DNA of 64,000 bases, from contig NC_050096.1 of the NCBI RefSeq assembly GCF_902167145.1, positions 182,129,825-182,193,824 on the forward strand, in the 5' to 3' direction. The first letter of the stretch is position 1, and each line of letters starts with the position of its first letter. The notes under the pieces were generated by a model that did not search any database, was not told the origin of the DNA, and saw nothing but the letters and a program-made list of their open reading frames with translations. Of this stretch, positions 45,388 through 59,133 are shown piece by piece. Made by a program: the position numbers and the translations under genes. This stretch comes from Zea mays. Taxonomy: Eukaryota > Streptophyta > Magnoliopsida > Poales > Poaceae.

Positions 45388-48300
45388 TCAACAACACTTA
45401 CCCACAACGAAAAGTTCCGGGTACTTCTGCCGCATCAGCTCCTCAAGTTCCCACGTAGCCTCGCGCTCAGACTGATTAGTCCATAAGACCTTGACATACT
45501 TAATCGATCTCTTCCTCAACACACGCTCCGAGAATTCCAATATACGCACCGGACGACACTCCAGAGTCAGATCCTGCTGCACCGCAATTGGTTTCATCTC
45601 AATCTGATGGTCTGGATCCCGCAAGAACTTCCTCAACATAGAGACATGAAAAACCGGGTGTACCCCTGCCATGGAATCCGGCAGTAGCGAGCGATAAGCC
45701 AGGCTGCCCACTCGGGCCAAGATAGTGAACGGTCCAATGTATCTCGGGCTGAGCTTCCCAGAGACACCGAACCGAACAACTCCCTTAGTGGGTGATACCC
45801 TGAGAAGGACTTGGTCACCCACAGCAAATTCCAGATCCCGCCTCCTCACATCATCATAACTCTTCTGACGACTCTGAGCTGCCAAAATATTCTGACGAAT
45901 TTCCCGAACCTTTTCAGAAGTTTGCTGAACCCAATCAGGACCAACCTGGGATCTCTCTCCCAAAGTCTCCCAGCACAGAGGAGAGATACACCGCCTGCCA
46001 TACAAAGCCTCAAATGGTGCCATCTTGATGCTAGCCTGATAGCTGTTGTTATAAGCAAACTCTGCCAGTGCAAGATGATCCTCCCAGCTACCCTTCCATG
46101 ACAGAACACAAGCACGCAACATATCTTCCAAGGTTTGGATTGTTCGCTCTGACTGACCATCCGTCTGAGGGTGAAAAGCGACACTAAGCGAAAGCTTGGT
46201 GCCCAAAGCACTATGGAGACTATCCCAGAATTTGGATACAAATTTGGAGTCTCGATCAGAAACAATAGACTTAGGTACCCCGTGAAGCCTGACTACTTCC
46301 TTCATATACAAGGGAACCAAATCTGAAGCTGAATTTGTGGTCTTCATGGGAATAAAATGCGCAGACTTAGTCAAGCGATCCACTACCACCCAAATAGCAT
46401 CCCTGCCACGAGGGGAACGAGGTAGACCCACCACAAAATCCATGGTGATATGCTCCCATTTCCACTCTGGAATTTCTAATGGCTTCAACAAACCTGCAGG
46501 CCGCTTATGCTCGGCCTTCACGCGCTGACATACTTCACAGGCGGCCACATACTTAGAAACGTCAAACTTCATCCGCTTCCACCAGAAGTTTTGCTTCAAA
46601 TCTCGGTACATTTTGGTTTCGCCAGGATGGATGGTGTAAGGCGTTTTATGAGCTTCTCTCAAGATATCCATCTTCACATCTGATTTCTGAGGCACACAGA
46701 GGCGGCCCCTGAAACGAACCAAATCATTCTCGTCAATGGTGAACTCCCGCAGTTTACCATCACCAACCCTCTTTCGAGCTTCCTGCAAAAGACGATCCTG
46801 CTGCTGAGCCGCACGCACCCTCTCCATGAGAGAGGATTGAATAAGCATCTGAGTCTCCTCGCTAGCGGTGCCGACATAACACAAAGCGATCCCCAAACGG
46901 TCCAGATCAGCGATCAATGGCAAGGCCACCTTTGGAACCCCGGACCTGCTAAGGGCATCCGCCACCACATTAGCCTTCCCCGGGTGATAATGAATGGACA
47001 AATCATAGTCTTTAATCAATTCTAGCCACCGACGCTGCCGCAAATTCAGCTCCTTCTGAGTAAAAATATACTTGAGACTTTTGTGATCGGTGAAAATGTC
47101 ACAAGCCTCGCCATAAAGGTAATGCCTCCACGACTTTAGAGCAAAAACCACCGCGGGCAATTCCAGATCATGAGTTGGATAATTCCCCTCATGCTTCCTC
47201 AACTGCCTTGAGCCATAAGCAATCACTCTGCCTTCCTGCATCAGCACACAGCCAAGACCAATACGCGAAGCATCCGTATAAACCGTGAAACGCTTACCGC
47301 TCTCAGGCAAAGCTAGGATAGGGGCGTCCACCAACTTGCTCTTCAATGACCGATAACTGACCTCACAGTCGCAGGACCAGACGAAGGGAACACCCTTCTC
47401 CAGGAGCCTAGTCAAAGGCTTAGCAATGCTGGAAAAATTTGGTACGAAGCACCGATAATACCCAGCAAGCCCCAAGAAACTTCGGATTTCAGAGACACTA
47501 GAGGGTCTCTTCCACTCCACCACAGCCGCAACATTTTTGGGATCAACCGCAATACCCTGCTGATTAATCACGTGCCCCAGGAAAGCCACTTCGGATAGCC
47601 AAAAGGCACACTTCTTCAACTTGCCATAGAATTGATTCTTCCTTAGGGCACCCAGAACGAGACGGAGATGCTGCTCATGCTCGGCCTCGGTCTTTGAATA
47701 AATCAGAATATCATCCAGGAACACGACCACAAAGTCGTCCAGAAATTCATGCAACATCCTATTCATTGCTTCCATAAAGGCAGCAGGGGCATTAGTTAAG
47801 CCAAAAGACATGACTATAAACTCATAATGCCCATACCTGGTGCAGAAGGCGGTCTTCTCAATATCCTCCTCACGAATCCTCAATTGATGATAACCAGAGT
47901 TCAAATCAATTTTGGAGAACACCTGGGCACCCCTCAACTGCTCAAAGAGGACCTCAATTCGGGGAAGCGGATATTTATTCTTGATTGTCACTTGATTCAA
48001 AGCGCGATAATCCACACACAGCAACTTGCTTTTATCCTTCTTCTCAACAAACAATACCGGGGAAGCCCATGGAGACCTGCTAGGCCTAATGAAGCCCTTA
48101 GCCAGCAGATCATCCAATTGCCGCTTTAATTCAATCTGCTCCTTTGGGGCCATTCGATACGGGGCCTTATGAATAGGCTGCGTACCCGGGATCAACTTAA
48201 TCTCAAAAGCTGCATCGCGCTTCGGAGGAATGCCTGGAAGCTCCGCTGGAAACACGTCAGCAAAGTCACACACCACCCTGATGTCCTGCACCCGCAAGGC

Positions 48301-48417
48301 AGCCTCACCCTCCACCACCATGGAGAAAAAGATCCCCGACTTCCTTGACCGGCGATCAGGAAGCAATTGCGCCAACAAGGATAACGTGAACTTCGGGGAA
48401 CTTCCCAAGAATACCAC
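45388..48417 (-). CDS. pol: pol of E: RT, RNase H, integrase, chromodomain (1009-aa open frame)
   Basis: The frame is open without a break. Residues 1-45 are the end of the protease region. RT covers about 50-350 with FLDD at 233-236. RNase H has D382, E419 and D444. The integrase has H590, H597, C627 and C630, and the triad D660 (MDFVVGLP), D721 (SDRDSKF), E757 (QSERTI). The C-terminal chromodomain is at about 957-1003 (EATWELEEL). It ends 40 bp before the hairpin and purine tract. The ATG at 48417 is internal to the original polyprotein; normally the protein would be made as gag-pol and cut by the protease. All named catalytic residues are present. Upstream lesions in gag and protease prevent normal expression. 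Confidence 0.92.
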   Translation of the reverse strand: MVFLGSSPKFTLSLLAQLLPDRRSRKSGIFFSMVVEGEAALRVQDIRVVCDFADVFPAELPGIPPKRDAAFEIKLIPGTQPIHKAPYRMAPKEQIELKRQLDDLLAKGFIRPSRSPWASPVLFVEKKDKSKLLCVDYRALNQVTIKNKYPLPRIEVLFEQLRGAQVFSKIDLNSGYHQLRIREEDIEKTAFCTRYGHYEFIVMSFGLTNAPAAFMEAMNRMLHEFLDDFVVVFLDDILIYSKTEAEHEQHLRLVLGALRKNQFYGKLKKCAFWLSEVAFLGHVINQQGIAVDPKNVAAVVEWKRPSSVSEIRSFLGLAGYYRCFVPNFSSIAKPLTRLLEKGVPFVWSCDCEVSYRSLKSKLVDAPILALPESGKRFTVYTDASRIGLGCVLMQEGRVIAYGSRQLRKHEGNYPTHDLELPAVVFALKSWRHYLYGEACDIFTDHKSLKYIFTQKELNLRQRRWLELIKDYDLSIHYHPGKANVVADALSRSGVPKVALPLIADLDRLGIALCYVGTASEETQMLIQSSLMERVRAAQQQDRLLQEARKRVGDGKLREFTIDENDLVRFRGRLCVPQKSDVKMDILREAHKTPYTIHPGETKMYRDLKQNFWWKRMKFDVSKYVAACEVCQRVKAEHKRPAGLLKPLEIPEWKWEHITMDFVVGLPRSPRGRDAIWVVVDRLTKSAHFIPMKTTNSASDLVPLYMKEVVRLHGVPKSIVSDRDSKFVSKFWDSLHSALGTKLSLSVAFHPQTDGQSERTIQTLEDMLRACVLSWKGSWEDHLALAEFAYNNSYQASIKMAPFEALYGRRCISPLCWETLGERSQVGPDWVQQTSEKVREIRQNILAAQSRQKSYDDVRRRDLEFAVGDQVLLRVSPTKGVVRFGVSGKLSPRYIGPFTILARVGSLAYRSLLPDSMAGVHPVFHVSMLRKFLRDPDHQIEMKPIAVQQDLTLECRPVRILEFSERVLRKRSIKYVKVLWTNQSEREATWELEELMRQKYPELFVVGKCC

Positions 48418-50180
48418 CTCCTTACCCGACGACGCCTACAATAACACTGTCTTCCAGAAGCAGGATATAACCACGCGATACTGGGATAACCAATCCATAC
48501 CCAAGATAACATCGAATGCTCCAAGGAAATCACCACCAGATTGGCCGAAAAAACCTCATCACCAAGAATGACGGAACACCCCTGACAAACTGAACAGCTA
48601 CTAATGGAGCCATTAGCAGATCTAACTAAAATCGGGTGACCCAACCTCTGCACCGAAAGACCAGCCCGCGACACAAAATCCTCCGAAACAAACGAATAGC
48701 TAGCGCCAGAGTCAAAAAGAGCATGGGCTGCAAACGAATCAACTGAAATCGTACCTGTCACCACGTCTCCTTGCTCTCTGCCATCCGTAGCGGGTAGCAC
48801 ATAAGCTCCAGAAATACCCGCAGAAGAGGAAGCCCCCGGAGTGAAATTAACAGAAGAACCCCACTGAGCCACTGGATGAGGCAGGCGCGGAGCTCCCAAC
48901 TGAGACGGCATAGGAGTAGACGGTGCAGGAGTAGGCGCGACTTGATACTGAGGAAAACCCTGCATCGGCACGAACTGAGAAGTCCCAGGCACATAAAGCT
49001 GCTGTGGAGGAAGAGGAACTGAAAACTGCTGCTCAGCACTTGACATCATGTTGATAGTGCCCTGAGAAGAGGAGGAAGTCACCGGCTCCCATCTGAGCTT
49101 CCCATTGGGATTCCTCCTACACACCACATCCTTGTGGTCCTGACTGCAGATAGAACACCTGCCACTCCACTGGCACTCTGCACGGCGATGCGCATCGCCA
49201 CAGCGGAAACACACCAGCCCCAGCCCAGGCTTAGGAACGGCCCGAAACCTCTGAGTACTTCCTCCCGAAGTACCCGAGTCAGAAGATTTGCCACGGTAAG
49301 GATGGTGGCGCTGATGCTGAGACTTGCACCTCTTGTGAGCTGGACCGCCAGTGTTGCCCCTCCTCGTGTCCTGGCTACGAGGCTGATCAACACCCGAAGA
49401 CTTCTGCGACTCCATGGTATACTGGTGTTGCATCTCCACACCCAGCGCCTGCTCCACCGTGGTACGGAAGTCCACCAACGGAAAGGCCCCCAGTGCATGC
49501 CTGATATAAGGCTTCAGACCCTGACGGAACTGGCTCGCCTTCTCCATCTCATTATAAGCCACATGAGGGACAAAGCGGACCATCTTGTTGAAGCCCACCT
49601 CATACTCCGTGACAGACTTCTTCTCCTGCTTGTAGGACTGCAAGTCAATCTTCATTTTCTCCAGAAAGGTGACCGGGTAGAATCTCCTTTCAAACTGCAT
49701 GATGAAAACATCCCAAGATAGGACTCCTGGTGTGGAGGAGTGCGCTGCCTGCATGCCTCTCCACCAAATCTGAGCCTCTCCCTTCAGCAGCTAAGTGCCA
49801 AAGCGAACCCGATCTCCATAAGCAATCTCGAAGACATTCATCTTATCCTCCACATAAGTCAACCAATCTGCCGTCTCGACCGGAGTACCACTGCCATCAA
49901 AAGAATCCAACTTCATGCCCATCCACTGCATCAGAGAAAGACCACTGACTGAAAGAGGCACCTCGGCCCCGCCACCTGGAACAGCACCCGCAGGGACAGC
50001 GCCCCAGGGCACTTCTCCACCTCCAGCACCCTGAGCAGCACCCGCAGGGGCGACAGGAATGGCTTGCCTCAGAAGGACCAACTCCTGCTGCATGGCCTGC
50101 ATCGCGGCTAACATTGCCGCCGGACTCATCGAGTCCCCACTAGGAGCTTGCGGACTACCTCGAGCCCTACGAGGCGGCAT
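48418..50180 (-). pseudogene. gag: gag and protease of E (right copy)
   Basis: It starts at ATG 50180. The N-terminal part is stopped by TAG at 49793-49791; the left copy has CAG there, so one C-to-T change is shown directly. The frame continues from 49790: capsid region, two CCHC-like knuckles (CFRCGDAHRRAEC and CSICSQDHKDVVC), a Pro/Gln-rich linker and the protease motif LFDSGASYSF with its Asp kept. A one-base shift near 48515 moves the rest of the protease to the pol frame, where another TAG lies near 48440. In an intact relative gag and pol would form one frame. The knuckles have three instead of four residues before the His, an unusual spacing. Confidence 0.88.
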
Positions 50181-50358
50181 AGCTGCAGCCACAAGGATGA
50201 GAATAATAAGTAAATAAGATTGGCATAACATCTCTTCAGATAATGCCAAACTAGCACATACAATAACAGAACATATCAATAGCAAGCCAGAAATCTCATC
50301 CTACATGTGCAGTGTGTCAATTTATTATTACTTCACTTGCTAGGATCTACAGCCTATT

Positions 50359-50370
50359 CCTCTGATACCA
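50359..50370 (-). other. Primer-binding site of E, right copy
   Basis: TGGTATCAGAGG on the minus strand, as at 42924-42935. Confidence 0.88.
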
Positions 50371-50372
50371 AC

Positions 50373-52737
50373 TGTAACACCCCACTGGTCACACACAATG
50401 GATATCACCAAAAACCCCACCCACCTAACTTACTCCACACAAGAGGCGTAATAAAGAAAGAAAATATAGCAAAATCCAGCAGCACCTCCTTTGAAACTAA
50501 CATAACAAGGAGGGGAAAACATGAAGTTCATACAGGATATAAAGACATATAATTCACATAGTAGAAACTAGATGCAAAGTGGTAAAGCTCATTTATGCCC
50601 CAACTGAAGTAAAACAAATGGGATAAGAAACTCAGCCCACCCCAAAATAAACGCTCAACCAAGAACAAAGCAATTCACTAGACTTGACCAACTCTGATTA
50701 ACAACATTATTAAATGGTGGTTCCTTTATTAAAGGTGTAGTGGCCGTGCTGCTACATCCCTCTATTCCCAAAGCAGAAATTAGGTGTCTGTATCAAACAA
50801 TGCAAGATGTGAGATAACACATCTCAGCAAGTAAACATAACAACAACAAATAGGACATTGTAAATCAACTGTGCTTACACAACCACGTGTTCAGAACTTC
50901 TTTCTTTTCTTTTGAACAGTAAATTGCAGCAAGTAAACAAGTAACTAAAAACTCAACGCCAAGTAGAATCACCATGCACAAGTCCAAATTATCCACATCA
51001 ACATAATAGATTCCACACCTCTCCCATGAATGCACATGGCTACAAATGCAATAATGACTTCTGCCTCCATATCTCTAAGGATATGAAGCTGCACCATACC
51101 CCTTCTCGGGCAACATATGGTGCTCAATGTACCGGTATGGTCGGACCATAAGATCGCGACGAAACTTCAATGCAATGGATGATGAGTGCATTATGCATGA
51201 CAACATCATGAGTTCTTCCCAAATAAAAATGTGCTAGACATTTACTTCCACCCATTCCACATAATAACCACTTGAGTAACATAATCAAACCTCAAACTCA
51301 ACATATGAAATCCATGAAACATGAACATTCTCAAATGATGGTACTCAAAAGAAAATATGAATATGAACACAATAGCACAACATAATCAAGTATAAGACTA
51401 CTCATCTGACAGACGGAATAACTATCACAGTTTTACTTGCCTTCACCGGAAGTTTGGGCAAATCCCTAAGAACGATCTGGGAGTCCACCACCTGTTTTTG
51501 ACACCCAACTTAGTGCACCAAATTCACATAAAAAAAACTCAAAACAACGCCGCACCTACGCGCAATCTCAAACCCCGCCGCGGGTAACAATTCTCCCCAC
51601 ACCAACCAAACTGCAGCGGCGCTGCTTAACAATTCCATAACTTTAAAATTAAGACAGCAGTGGTGTCAAACAAAAACTCCAAAGGCAACTACATAAAATT
51701 CCCCACAAGTTTTGTATACAATTTATGATTAAATTCTAACATCTAATTACCCCTAAACGGTCCACAAAATAAACCCTGCAATCTGTTTTTTCCTGTTTTG
51801 GGCAGCGACATACTCGGATTCAAACAGCGATAACTTTTAAAATATAATTCCGAATCAAGCGCATAAGTACTTGTTGGAAAGATAAGAAAGAGCCCTTCAT
51901 GATTCTTATACTGATTAACCGTAATTACTCCCGAAAAATCCCCAGAAACTGCTAATACTGCTGCTGTTCATCCCCCTGAAAATCTGTTTTTTTTTGACAG
52001 CCACATACCCGGATTCAAACGGTGATAACTTTCAATTTATAACTCCAAATTGAGCGCATAAATACTCGTTGGAAAGGTAAGACAAAGTTCTACATGATCC
52101 CCAAACTGATTTCCCTTAATTTCTCACGAAAAAAACACAGAAACTGCTAGAACTACTGCTGTTCATCAACCACCTAAAATTCTGGACAGCCCCCTCTACC
52201 CAATCGCAAACGCAACCTTTAATCAATTGAACTGCAGCGCAAATGAACAAGGGATGAACACAAAAATCACCTTGGATTCTCCCCCTTTCCTTCCTCCCTT
52301 CTTCCCTCCACCAAAACGATTGAAGACTCGCACCACATGACGATGATCCGAGCGGCAAGGATTGGCACCTTGGGAGGAGATTGGGGGGCGGCTAGGGTTT
52401 GGTGGTGTGGCTGCAAGAATTGAGAGAGGAGGAGATGGGCAGGGGGGGCGGTGGCCAAGGTGTGGGAGAAGTGGGGGGCGGCTGCACAAGGGGGGAGGGG
52501 GTTAGGAGGGAGGCGGCTAGGGTTTGGGAGGATTAATGGGCCGAAACACCAATTGCGGCCCAACTAACCCACGCGACAGCTCCCGACCGCAACGCAAGCG
52601 TCAAACCAAATAAATTCTACTGCCCTAGTTGTGAATGTTTTCCACAAAATTCCAAATCCCCAAAACAACAACCGGATAAGGGAAAAAAACAAAAAGAACA
52701 ACCCCCAACTTCTCTTCTTTGCAAACCGGGTATCACA
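50373..52737 (-). repeat. LTR of E, right copy (2365 bp; 5' LTR)
   Basis: Nearly identical to 42938-45311. Its right end, TATCACA, is the true insertion end within the LTR of F. It contains the hairpin motif (50788-50836). Confidence 0.93.
50788..50836 (-). promoter_or_regulatory. Conserved LTR hairpin motif, E right
   Basis: The same as 43353-43401, with small changes before the final CAG. Confidence 0.6.
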
Positions 52738-53886
52738 GTGCCAAATGAGTAAGAAGTGTGAAATCAAGAGCAAGGTATGTTTCTAGACTTAGTGAATGTT
52801 TTTGTATACTAACATGGTTATCTAAGTGCTACAAACAGTGCCAAGAAAAGAAGATTCGAATTGGACAAGAGTTGGCAAAGTTCAACCAAAACGAGCTCTG
52901 GCCTGGCACACCGGACTGTCCGGTGCCCTAGGCTGGCTCGGAGTCAGCTGGCCGCTCTTGGGAAAAGAGAGAGGCGATGTGGCTATAATTCACCGGATTG
53001 TCCGGTGAGCCAACAATGCCAGCGGCCAATGGTCGGTCGCGCGATCAACGCGTGACACGTGGTCGCGCCAACGGTCGGTTGGGCACACCGGACTGTCCGG
53101 TGTGCACCGGACAATGTCCGTGCGCCAACCGGTCCCGAGGCTCAATGGTCGGTAGCGCTCGATATGGAAGGAGATCGCGCACCGGACTGCTACAGTAGCT
53201 GTCCGATGGTGCGCCGGACTGTCCGGTGCACCACTCGACAAAAGGCAAGAATTGCCTACCAAATTGATGTCCAATGGCTCCTAGATGCCTTGGGGCTATA
53301 AAAGGGACCCCTAGGCGCATGGAGCAGAACACCAAGCATTCTCTAAGCATTCTAAGACTCCCAGACTCCGCATCCACACATTTGATTGATTGTGTTAGTG
53401 ATTTGAGCTCCGTTTGAGTTGTGAACTCACTGTGCTACGTTTCGAGCTCAAGTCTTGGCTTGTGTGCGTGTGTGTGCTACGGATTTGAGTCTTGCGTGTG
53501 TTGCTCTCCCATCCTTACTCTTGTGCTTTCTTTGTGATCAGTATTGTAAGGGCGAGAGGCTCCAACTTGTGGAGATTCCTCGCAAACGGGAAGGATACTC
53601 AAAAGATAAAAGACCGTGGTATTCAAGTTGATCATTGGATCACTTGAAAGGGGTTGAGTGCAACCCTCGTCCATTGGGACGCCACAACGTGGAAGTAGGC
53701 AAGTGTTACTTGGCCGAACCACGGGATAAAATTCGCGTGTCTCTTGTGTTGCTTTTCTGTGATTGTTTTGTCCATAAGAACTCGCTTCATAGCTACTTGG
53801 TCACACTAACGCTTTAATAATCAAGTTTGTGGCTATTTAGTATTTGATTTTACAGGATCACCTGTTCATCCCCCCCTCTAGGTGCT
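52738..53886 (+). repeat. 5' LTR of F, missing its first 81 bp and split by G
   Basis: It aligns with the 3' LTR from 63221. It includes the palindrome array 52908-53229 and a TATA box near 53297. The last 4 bp (CTCA) are at 56686-56689 after G. Confidence 0.92.
53882..53886. repeat. Target-site duplication of G, left copy (GTGCT)
   Basis: GTGCT precedes G and is repeated at 56681-56685. Confidence 0.9.
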
Positions 53887-56680
53887 TGTAACATCCCAAA
53901 AATCCCAACCCCAGGGTTTGGAACCCTAACCTCCTAACCCCACCTCTTATTTTATTTTTTTTCTCCCTAAACTCCACCCTTAGATCATCTCATCATGTGC
54001 ATACACTTGAAATGATAGGAGCACCTCACATAGACTATATTTATCACTCAAGATCATTTAGAAAATTTTTTGATTCAAAGGAAAAAGAAATAAAAAGAAA
54101 CAAAAGTAGAAAAGGAAAAGAAAAGAAATAGAAATCAGAAAAAGAAAAGAAACCCCCCTCGGCTGGGCCGAATCTGGCCCAACCCGCGCCGCGCGCCCGC
54201 GCTCCTCCCCCCCTCTCCCCGGCCCAGGCGGCCCAACTCCGCGCGCACGTGCCCCGCTGACAGATCGGCCCCACCAGTCAGCGACTCGACTCCCTCCCTC
54301 TCGCGCCGCTCCCTCTCCCTTGCAGCTCGGGCCCGCCTGTCAGCTCCATCGTTCTCGCCCATGCCTCACCGGCGCGTTCGCCGCCGAGCGCCTCACGCCC
54401 CGTCGCCTCGCCATTAAGGCTTGCACCGGCCTCAGCGACCACCCTGCCACTGTGCCCGAGCCGTCCCCTCACCCCTCGCCTGCCCGAGCCGTCCTAATCG
54501 TCGTTAGCTCCATTCCCGCCATCATGGCAAGCTCATCGGCGCTCGCCGTCCCCTCCATCCCTCTCCCGGGCGCCTATAAGGAGCCGCCCGAGCCCCGTCC
54601 TCTCCACACCAGCTCCGGCCAACTCCTCCACCTCTCCCCGAGCAAATCAAGCAAGCGCCGCCGTGCCTCCCCGTCGCTCCGGTGAGACCCATTTCCCCCT
54701 TCCCAGTGATCATCAGTCCAATTAACCAGTGCGCGAAGCTCCGCCACACACTCACGATCACAAGGCACCCCTCCCCACCTCCTATTGCACCCGGCATCCT
54801 CACCGGCGACCTCACCGCCGTGGACACCCGCCACCGCGTCGCGGACCGGCCGCCATAGGCCCCCGCCGGTCAAATTGACCCCACTCCTATGATCGCCTGC
54901 CCCCACCCGTGCAGCACCACCACGTCCCCGCCGCGGAACCAGACCCACGGCGGAGAACCGCCGCGGATTCCCACCGCCGGTCGGACCCCGGTCGGCCTCC
55001 CCCTCCCTCCGTTACCGCCCGCGCCGTTAAACTCCCTCCCCCTCGCTGGCATGTGGGCCCCGCACCGCAGCGTCGTCCCCCCGCCGTCCCTTGTTGCTGG
55101 GCCAACTAGGCCGCCAGCCGCGCCCGCGCGCGCGCTCGCGCCCGGGTGGGCCGAAATACCCCCCCCCGGCCCAGCAAGGAAGGAAACCCTTTTTCTTTTT
55201 ATTTTTTCTCTTTTCTTTTCCCATTTTTCTTATATAGAATTATATGCTAATATTTTTTGTACCAAAAATAGTTCAAATAAATTATGGGGCACAAAGAAAA
55301 ATGAGATATAAGAAATGGCACACCCCACTAAAAGTCACCATGATTGATGTATTGTTATTATCTGTGTTTGATTAGCGGAAGAGGGATCCGATCCTCCGGA
55401 ATTTATAGCTCCGGAAGAAGGGCAAGAACCCGACCCCTCCGAGATAAACCTCTTGTGCCAGGAAAGCTTCGACGAAGGCAAGTCCATCCTTCCCTTGATG
55501 CATTATTTACCTACTTCTCTCTACCACTGCCTAAGCATGGGATATGGGATGGAATCGAATTGCATGGTGAGCATGAGAGAGCCCGCATTAACTAATACCT
55601 TTGATTACAAGACATGGGATAAGTAAAAGGGTACAAGTAACATGTTTCCAAAAAGTGTGCAATGAAGGGTATTCACCCTCATCACCTGGTGAGTAGGATG
55701 ATCAGGGACTCCCTGGTTTAGGGGAGGGCCTAAGGTGATGGCTCAACTGGTTTAGGCGTGAGCAGAAGGTTTGTCCTCTCGTATAAGGACTGGTTTGTCA
55801 TCTTTCATTACCTGTACTCATAAAAAGTACAACCACTCGAGGCTGTGTGGGCAGCCACTCGATCTAAACTCGTACGATCCAACCCCAGGGTTATGAAGGC
55901 TGGGGAGCACCGGGAGGATAAGGAGGGGGGATGATTTGTCCGGTTTGGACATGGCAGTGGCCTGACTCCTTTCGATATAACCGTTAAGGTTAGGACGTGC
56001 AAGGAAGGAAAGAGTTTCGGATTCGGATCTCATTGGCCATGGGATCGCAGAGCCGGACTAGTGGGTAAAGTGTACCCCTCTGCGCAGAGTCTAAACCTAT
56101 TCGAATAGTCTGTGTCCACTGGTATGGACGAGTCTGGTATGGTATGACAATTAGTGTTTCTATAACAACCGGGAACAGGGAAATATGTGTGTGTTTCTGG
56201 AAAGAAAGTAGTGCCACGGGAGTGGGAAGCTCAGTGGTGGTCAAGCAAGTGTCATTTCTACTGTCTCGGGAAAACCCTAAACAACGAGTACTGCCTTTCT
56301 CTGAAAAAGGATGAGTGACTTCAACTCCACCATATGAAGCATGTACAATATAGGTCACTTTCTCTTTACGGGAGCCGGGTGGGCTTGCGGAATACCTAGT
56401 GTATTCACCCAGATTTATTTATGTTTTTCAGCAGTTGAAGACTTCTTTTCTGCTATGCTTGATTGAAGGGGTTGTGTCTTCACCCAGTTCTGCCTGTGGC
56501 CTCGGCTAATTTATCTTCCACTGCGTTTTATGATTTTCGGCTCACTCTCGAGCTTGTACCCCTGATATTGTAATAACATTACTCAGACTCTGTAACTATT
56601 TGAAGTAATGAATGTGGTTACTAGCCTCCTGGGACTAGTAATTGTATCACATTTGAGTCCCAAAGGATTGGGGCGCTTCA
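53887..56680 (+). mobile_element. Element G: 2.8-kb solo LTR of a chromovirus-type element
   Basis: TGTAACATCC ... GGGCGCTTCA, flanked by GTGCT. It has no internal region, primer site or pol domain. Layout: GC-rich first half with a TATA-like box near 54575 and a CCG-GTGAG donor-like site near 54681, AT-rich second half, and the hairpin motif 249 bp before the end. Overlapping GC-rich frames such as 54320-54685 and 54889-55311 have no domain and are not called. Confidence 0.87.
56379..56431 (+). promoter_or_regulatory. Conserved LTR hairpin motif, G
   Basis: GTGGGC in place of GTAAGT, stem GAATAC/GTATTC with a 5-nt loop, ending TTTTTCAG; 53 nt. Two stem pairs differ from B and D on both sides, keeping the pairing. 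Confidence 0.6.
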
Positions 56681-56689
56681 GTGCTCTCA
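56681..56689 (+). repeat. Right duplication of G and last 4 bp of the F 5' LTR
   Basis: GTGCT (56681-56685) then CTCA, which ends the LTR of F directly before the primer site. Confidence 0.9.
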
Positions 56690-56691
56690 AT

Positions 56692-56703
56692 TGGTATCGG
56701 AGC
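56692..56703 (+). other. Primer-binding site of F
   Basis: TGGTATCGGAGC, one A-to-G difference from C. Confidence 0.9.
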
Positions 56704-56739
56704 CATACTCTTCATCTAAGGGACTAACCGCCCGAAGAG

Positions 56740-59127
56740 ATGGATCCTAAGGGAAAGGGGATGGTGGTCAACGATAAGGAAAAGGAGTCCATCTTCAACG
56801 AGCTAAGAGACGACAAGCCCATCGACTCAGGCTCGAGTCACAAGAAGAGGGACGGGAAGAAGAAGAGGCGCATCAAGAAGATCATCTACTACGACAGTGA
56901 TGCCTCCTCTTCCTCACCAAGGGATGATGACGATGACAACGACGACTCGTCCAAAAGAAAAACGGTCAATCAAAATTATTCTTTTGATTACTCTCGCATT
57001 CCCTATAATTCAAATGCGCATTTACTATCAATTCCCCTTGGAAAACCTCCACACTTTGATGGAGAGGACTATTTGTTTTGGAGTCATAAAATGTGTAGTC
57101 ATTTATTCTCTCTCCATCCTAGCATATGGGAAATTGTAGAAAATGGGATGCATTTCGATAGCACTGATAATCCTATTGTTATAAATGAACAAATTCATAA
57201 AAATGCCCAAGCTACCACTGTTTTGCTAGAATCTCTTTGCAGGGATGAGTACAATAAAGTGAGTGGCTTGGACAACGCCAAACAAATCTAGGACACCCTC
57301 AAGATATCACATGAGGGAAATGATGCCACCATGATCACCAAGATGGAACTGGTGGAGGGTGAGCTAGGGAGATTCGTGATGATAAGGGGAGAGGAGCCAA
57401 CACAAACCTACAACAGGCTTAAGACCCTGGTCAACAAAATCCGAAGCTACGGAAACACAAGATGAACGGATCATGATGTCGTCCGACTCATGCTCAGGTC
57501 ATTTACTGTTATTGACCCCCATCTTGTCAACCTTATTCGTGAAAATCCTAGGTACACCAAAATGACGCCCGAGGAGATCCTTGGAAAATTCGTGAGCGGG
57601 CGCATGATGGTGAAGGAGGCGCGATACGTGGACGATGCGCTAAATGGTCCACTGCCCATCTATGAGCCACAGCCTGTTGCTCTCAAAGCAACTAGCAGCA
57701 AGGAGGCGCTACCAAGCAGGGTAGCACAGGTGGAGGCTGCTGGGCTTAATGAGGATGAGATGGCGCTTATCATCAAGCGTTTCAAGACCGCGCTCAAAGA
57801 ACGCAAAGAGTACCCCAACAAGAATAAAACAAGGGGAAAGCGCTCATGCTTCAAATGCGGTAAGACTGGTCACTTTATTGCTCAATGTCTCGATAATCAA
57901 AATGACCAGGTACAAGAAAGACATGGGAAGAAGGAGGAGAAGAAGAATTACAGGAAGGCGAAGGGCGAGGCGCATCTTGGAAAAGAATGGGATTCTGACT
58001 GCTCTTCATCCGACTCCGACGATGAAGGACTGGCTGCTTCGGCCTTTGACAAGTCTTCAATCTTCCCCAATGAACGTCATACATGTCTTATGGCTAAGGA
58101 GAAGAAGGTACGTAGTCGAGATACTCCTAAGTACTCTTCTTCTAGTGATGAAGAATCTTTTGATAATGAAGTAGATTACTCTGAATTGTTTAAGGGTTTA
58201 GATAGAGCTAAGGTAGAGAAAATAAATGAATTAATCGATGCTCTTAATGAAAAGGATATACTGCTAGAAAAGCAAGAGGACATTTTATATGAGGAACATG
58301 ACAAGTTTGTTAGTGTTCAAAAATCCCTTGCTTTAGAAATTAAAAGAAATGAAATGATATCCTCTGAGTTGTCTGCTTGCCATGAATCTGTCTCTAGCTT
58401 AAAAAATTTAAATGATGAATTAAATGCTAAGCTAGAGGAAGTAAATGAAACTAGTTCATGTGTAGAGCATGTCATTATTTGTAATAGATGTAAGGACTTT
58501 GATGTTGATGCCTATGGTAAACATCTTGCTTCTATTACTCAATTAAACAATGAGGTGACAAGCCTTAATGCTCAACTTAAGACTTGCAAAGTTGATTATG
58601 AGAAATTAAAATTTGCTAGGGATGCCTACACCATTGGTAGACACCCCTCAATTAAGGATGGACTTGGTTTTCGAAAGGAAACCAAGAACTTAACAAGCCA
58701 AAGGACTTCCGATCTCAAAGGGAAAGGGAAGGCTCCTATGGCCAGTAGCTCACATGATCAAAAGAAACATGCCTATCTTTATGCTCGTGTTAAGAAAGTT
58801 TCTCATTATAATAGGAGTTATGATTATGCTACTTATAATGATTCACATGTTATGTTTGCATCTAGTTCTGCTTTTGTTCATGGTAGAAGTAGGCCTAGGA
58901 GAAATTCTGCTACTTCTTATGCTTCTAGAAAAGTTTGCAATGGACCTACTACTGTTTATCATGCTTGCAATACTTCTTTTCTATTGTCATGCAAAAATAC
59001 AAAAGTAGTTGCTAGGAAGTTGGGATCCAAATGCAAGGGAGACAAAAAGTGCATTTGGGTTCCAAAAGCTATTGTGACTAACCTTGTAGGACCCAACACG
59101 AGTTGGGTACCTAAAACCCCAGCCTAA
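56740..59127 (+). pseudogene. gag: gag of F
   Basis: It starts at ATG 56740 (MDPKGKGMVV) and aligns with C along its length. TAG at 57289-57291 and TGA at 57463-57465 both stand where C has Trp (TGG). From 57490 the frame is open to TAA 59125-59127 and contains the knuckle CFKCGKTGHFIAQC and the long helical C-terminal part. That last stop is shared with C. F keeps the start codon that C has lost, so between the two copies the ancestral gag ends are clear. Confidence 0.9.
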
Positions 59128-59133
59128 ATTGCC

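Larger units (their letters stand above)
42085..52737 (-). mobile_element. Element E: chromovirus (Ty3) in minus orientation, LTR-internal-LTR-partial internal
   Basis: Read on the minus strand: LTR 52737-50373, primer site, gag, protease, pol with chromodomain, hairpin and purine tract, LTR 45311-42938, then again a primer site and gag, cut at 42085-42087. The LTRs are TGTGATACCC ... GGGGTGTTACA. The right end lies in the 5' LTR of F; its duplication would be GTGCC (52738-52742), whose partner is lost. The left end is a deletion junction with C. The arrangement suggests a tandem (shared-LTR) element of which the second copy is mostly deleted. Confidence 0.88.

Noticed and set aside
54320..55311. 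GC-rich frames of up to 140 residues in G
   Set aside because: They overlap on both strands around the promoter region of a solo LTR and have no domain.
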